From assembly GCA_028679775.1 (NCBI GenBank), contig JAJRAX010000262.1, forward strand, positions 1 through 7,021: 7,021 bases of DNA, written 5' to 3'. The notes under the pieces are model-generated. The model was not told the DNA's origin and searched no databases. It saw only the letters and a program-made list of their open reading frames with translations. This document shows positions 6,987-7,021 of this stretch, piece by piece. Origin of the DNA: Methanothrix sp. GTDB taxonomy: Archaea; Halobacteriota; Methanosarcinia; Methanotrichales; Methanotrichaceae. How positions within the stretch are numbered: the first letter of the stretch is position 1; each line of letters begins with the position of its first letter. The position numbers were made by a program, and so were the translations under genes.

Positions 6987-7021
6987 TATATTTACTAAGT
7001 AATTCGCCCTATTGATATCGA
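6987..7021. other. AT-rich end of window with a short palindrome
   Basis: The 35 bases after tRNA-Phe contain a perfect 11-base palindrome, TTACTAAGTAA (6992-7002), next to a TATATTTA stretch (6987-6994). It could be the weak T-rich terminator of the tRNA unit or the promoter of a gene beyond the window. No coding sequence is identifiable here. Confidence 0.35.

Overview
The window looks archaeal, and most likely comes from a methanogenic euryarchaeon of the Methanosarcinales (Methanothrix-like) type. The signs are: archaeal promoter elements (a CGAAG element two bases ahead of TTTATATG upstream of the tRNA genes); tRNA genes without an encoded CCA; a stand-alone Lrp/AsnC ligand-binding (RAM) protein; short or absent leaders at the two divergent mRNA starts; and tightly coupled genes with GGAGG/GTGAGG ribosome-binding sites. 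The class-level assignment is an inference from gene content and style. No phylogenetic marker was tested.

Left part (1-2296, minus strand): four genes read leftwards and almost touching. They are a DUF3467-type protein, a TPR-repeat protein, a stand-alone RAM-domain protein, and a 12-helix major facilitator transporter that runs off the window edge. The junctions are 7 nt, a 4-nt TTGA overlap, and 3 nt, so a single co-translated operon is very likely. The function of this operon is not known to me. The idea that a RAM ligand sensor and a TPR scaffold serve an exporter is a hypothesis from gene order.

Middle (2297-2381): an 85-bp divergent promoter region with TATA-like elements placed for near-leaderless transcripts in both directions.

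Right part (2382-6709, plus strand): carA and carB, the two subunits of glutamine-dependent carbamoyl-phosphate synthase, 2 nt apart. CarA supplies ammonia from glutamine. CarB uses two ATP-grasp halves to make carbamoyl phosphate for pyrimidine and arginine synthesis. CarB is full length, and its catalytic and allosteric residues appear intact. A GC-rich hairpin with a T-rich tail follows carB.

Right end (6793-6986): a strong archaeal promoter followed by tRNA-Val(GAC) and tRNA-Phe(GAA) only 5 nt apart. The last 35 bases are AT-rich and hold no identifiable gene.

Most of the window is conserved housekeeping. The less ordinary part is the leftward operon, including an in-frame amber codon that alone separates the RAM and transporter reading frames. 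I do not see a clear new system; that operon is the best candidate.
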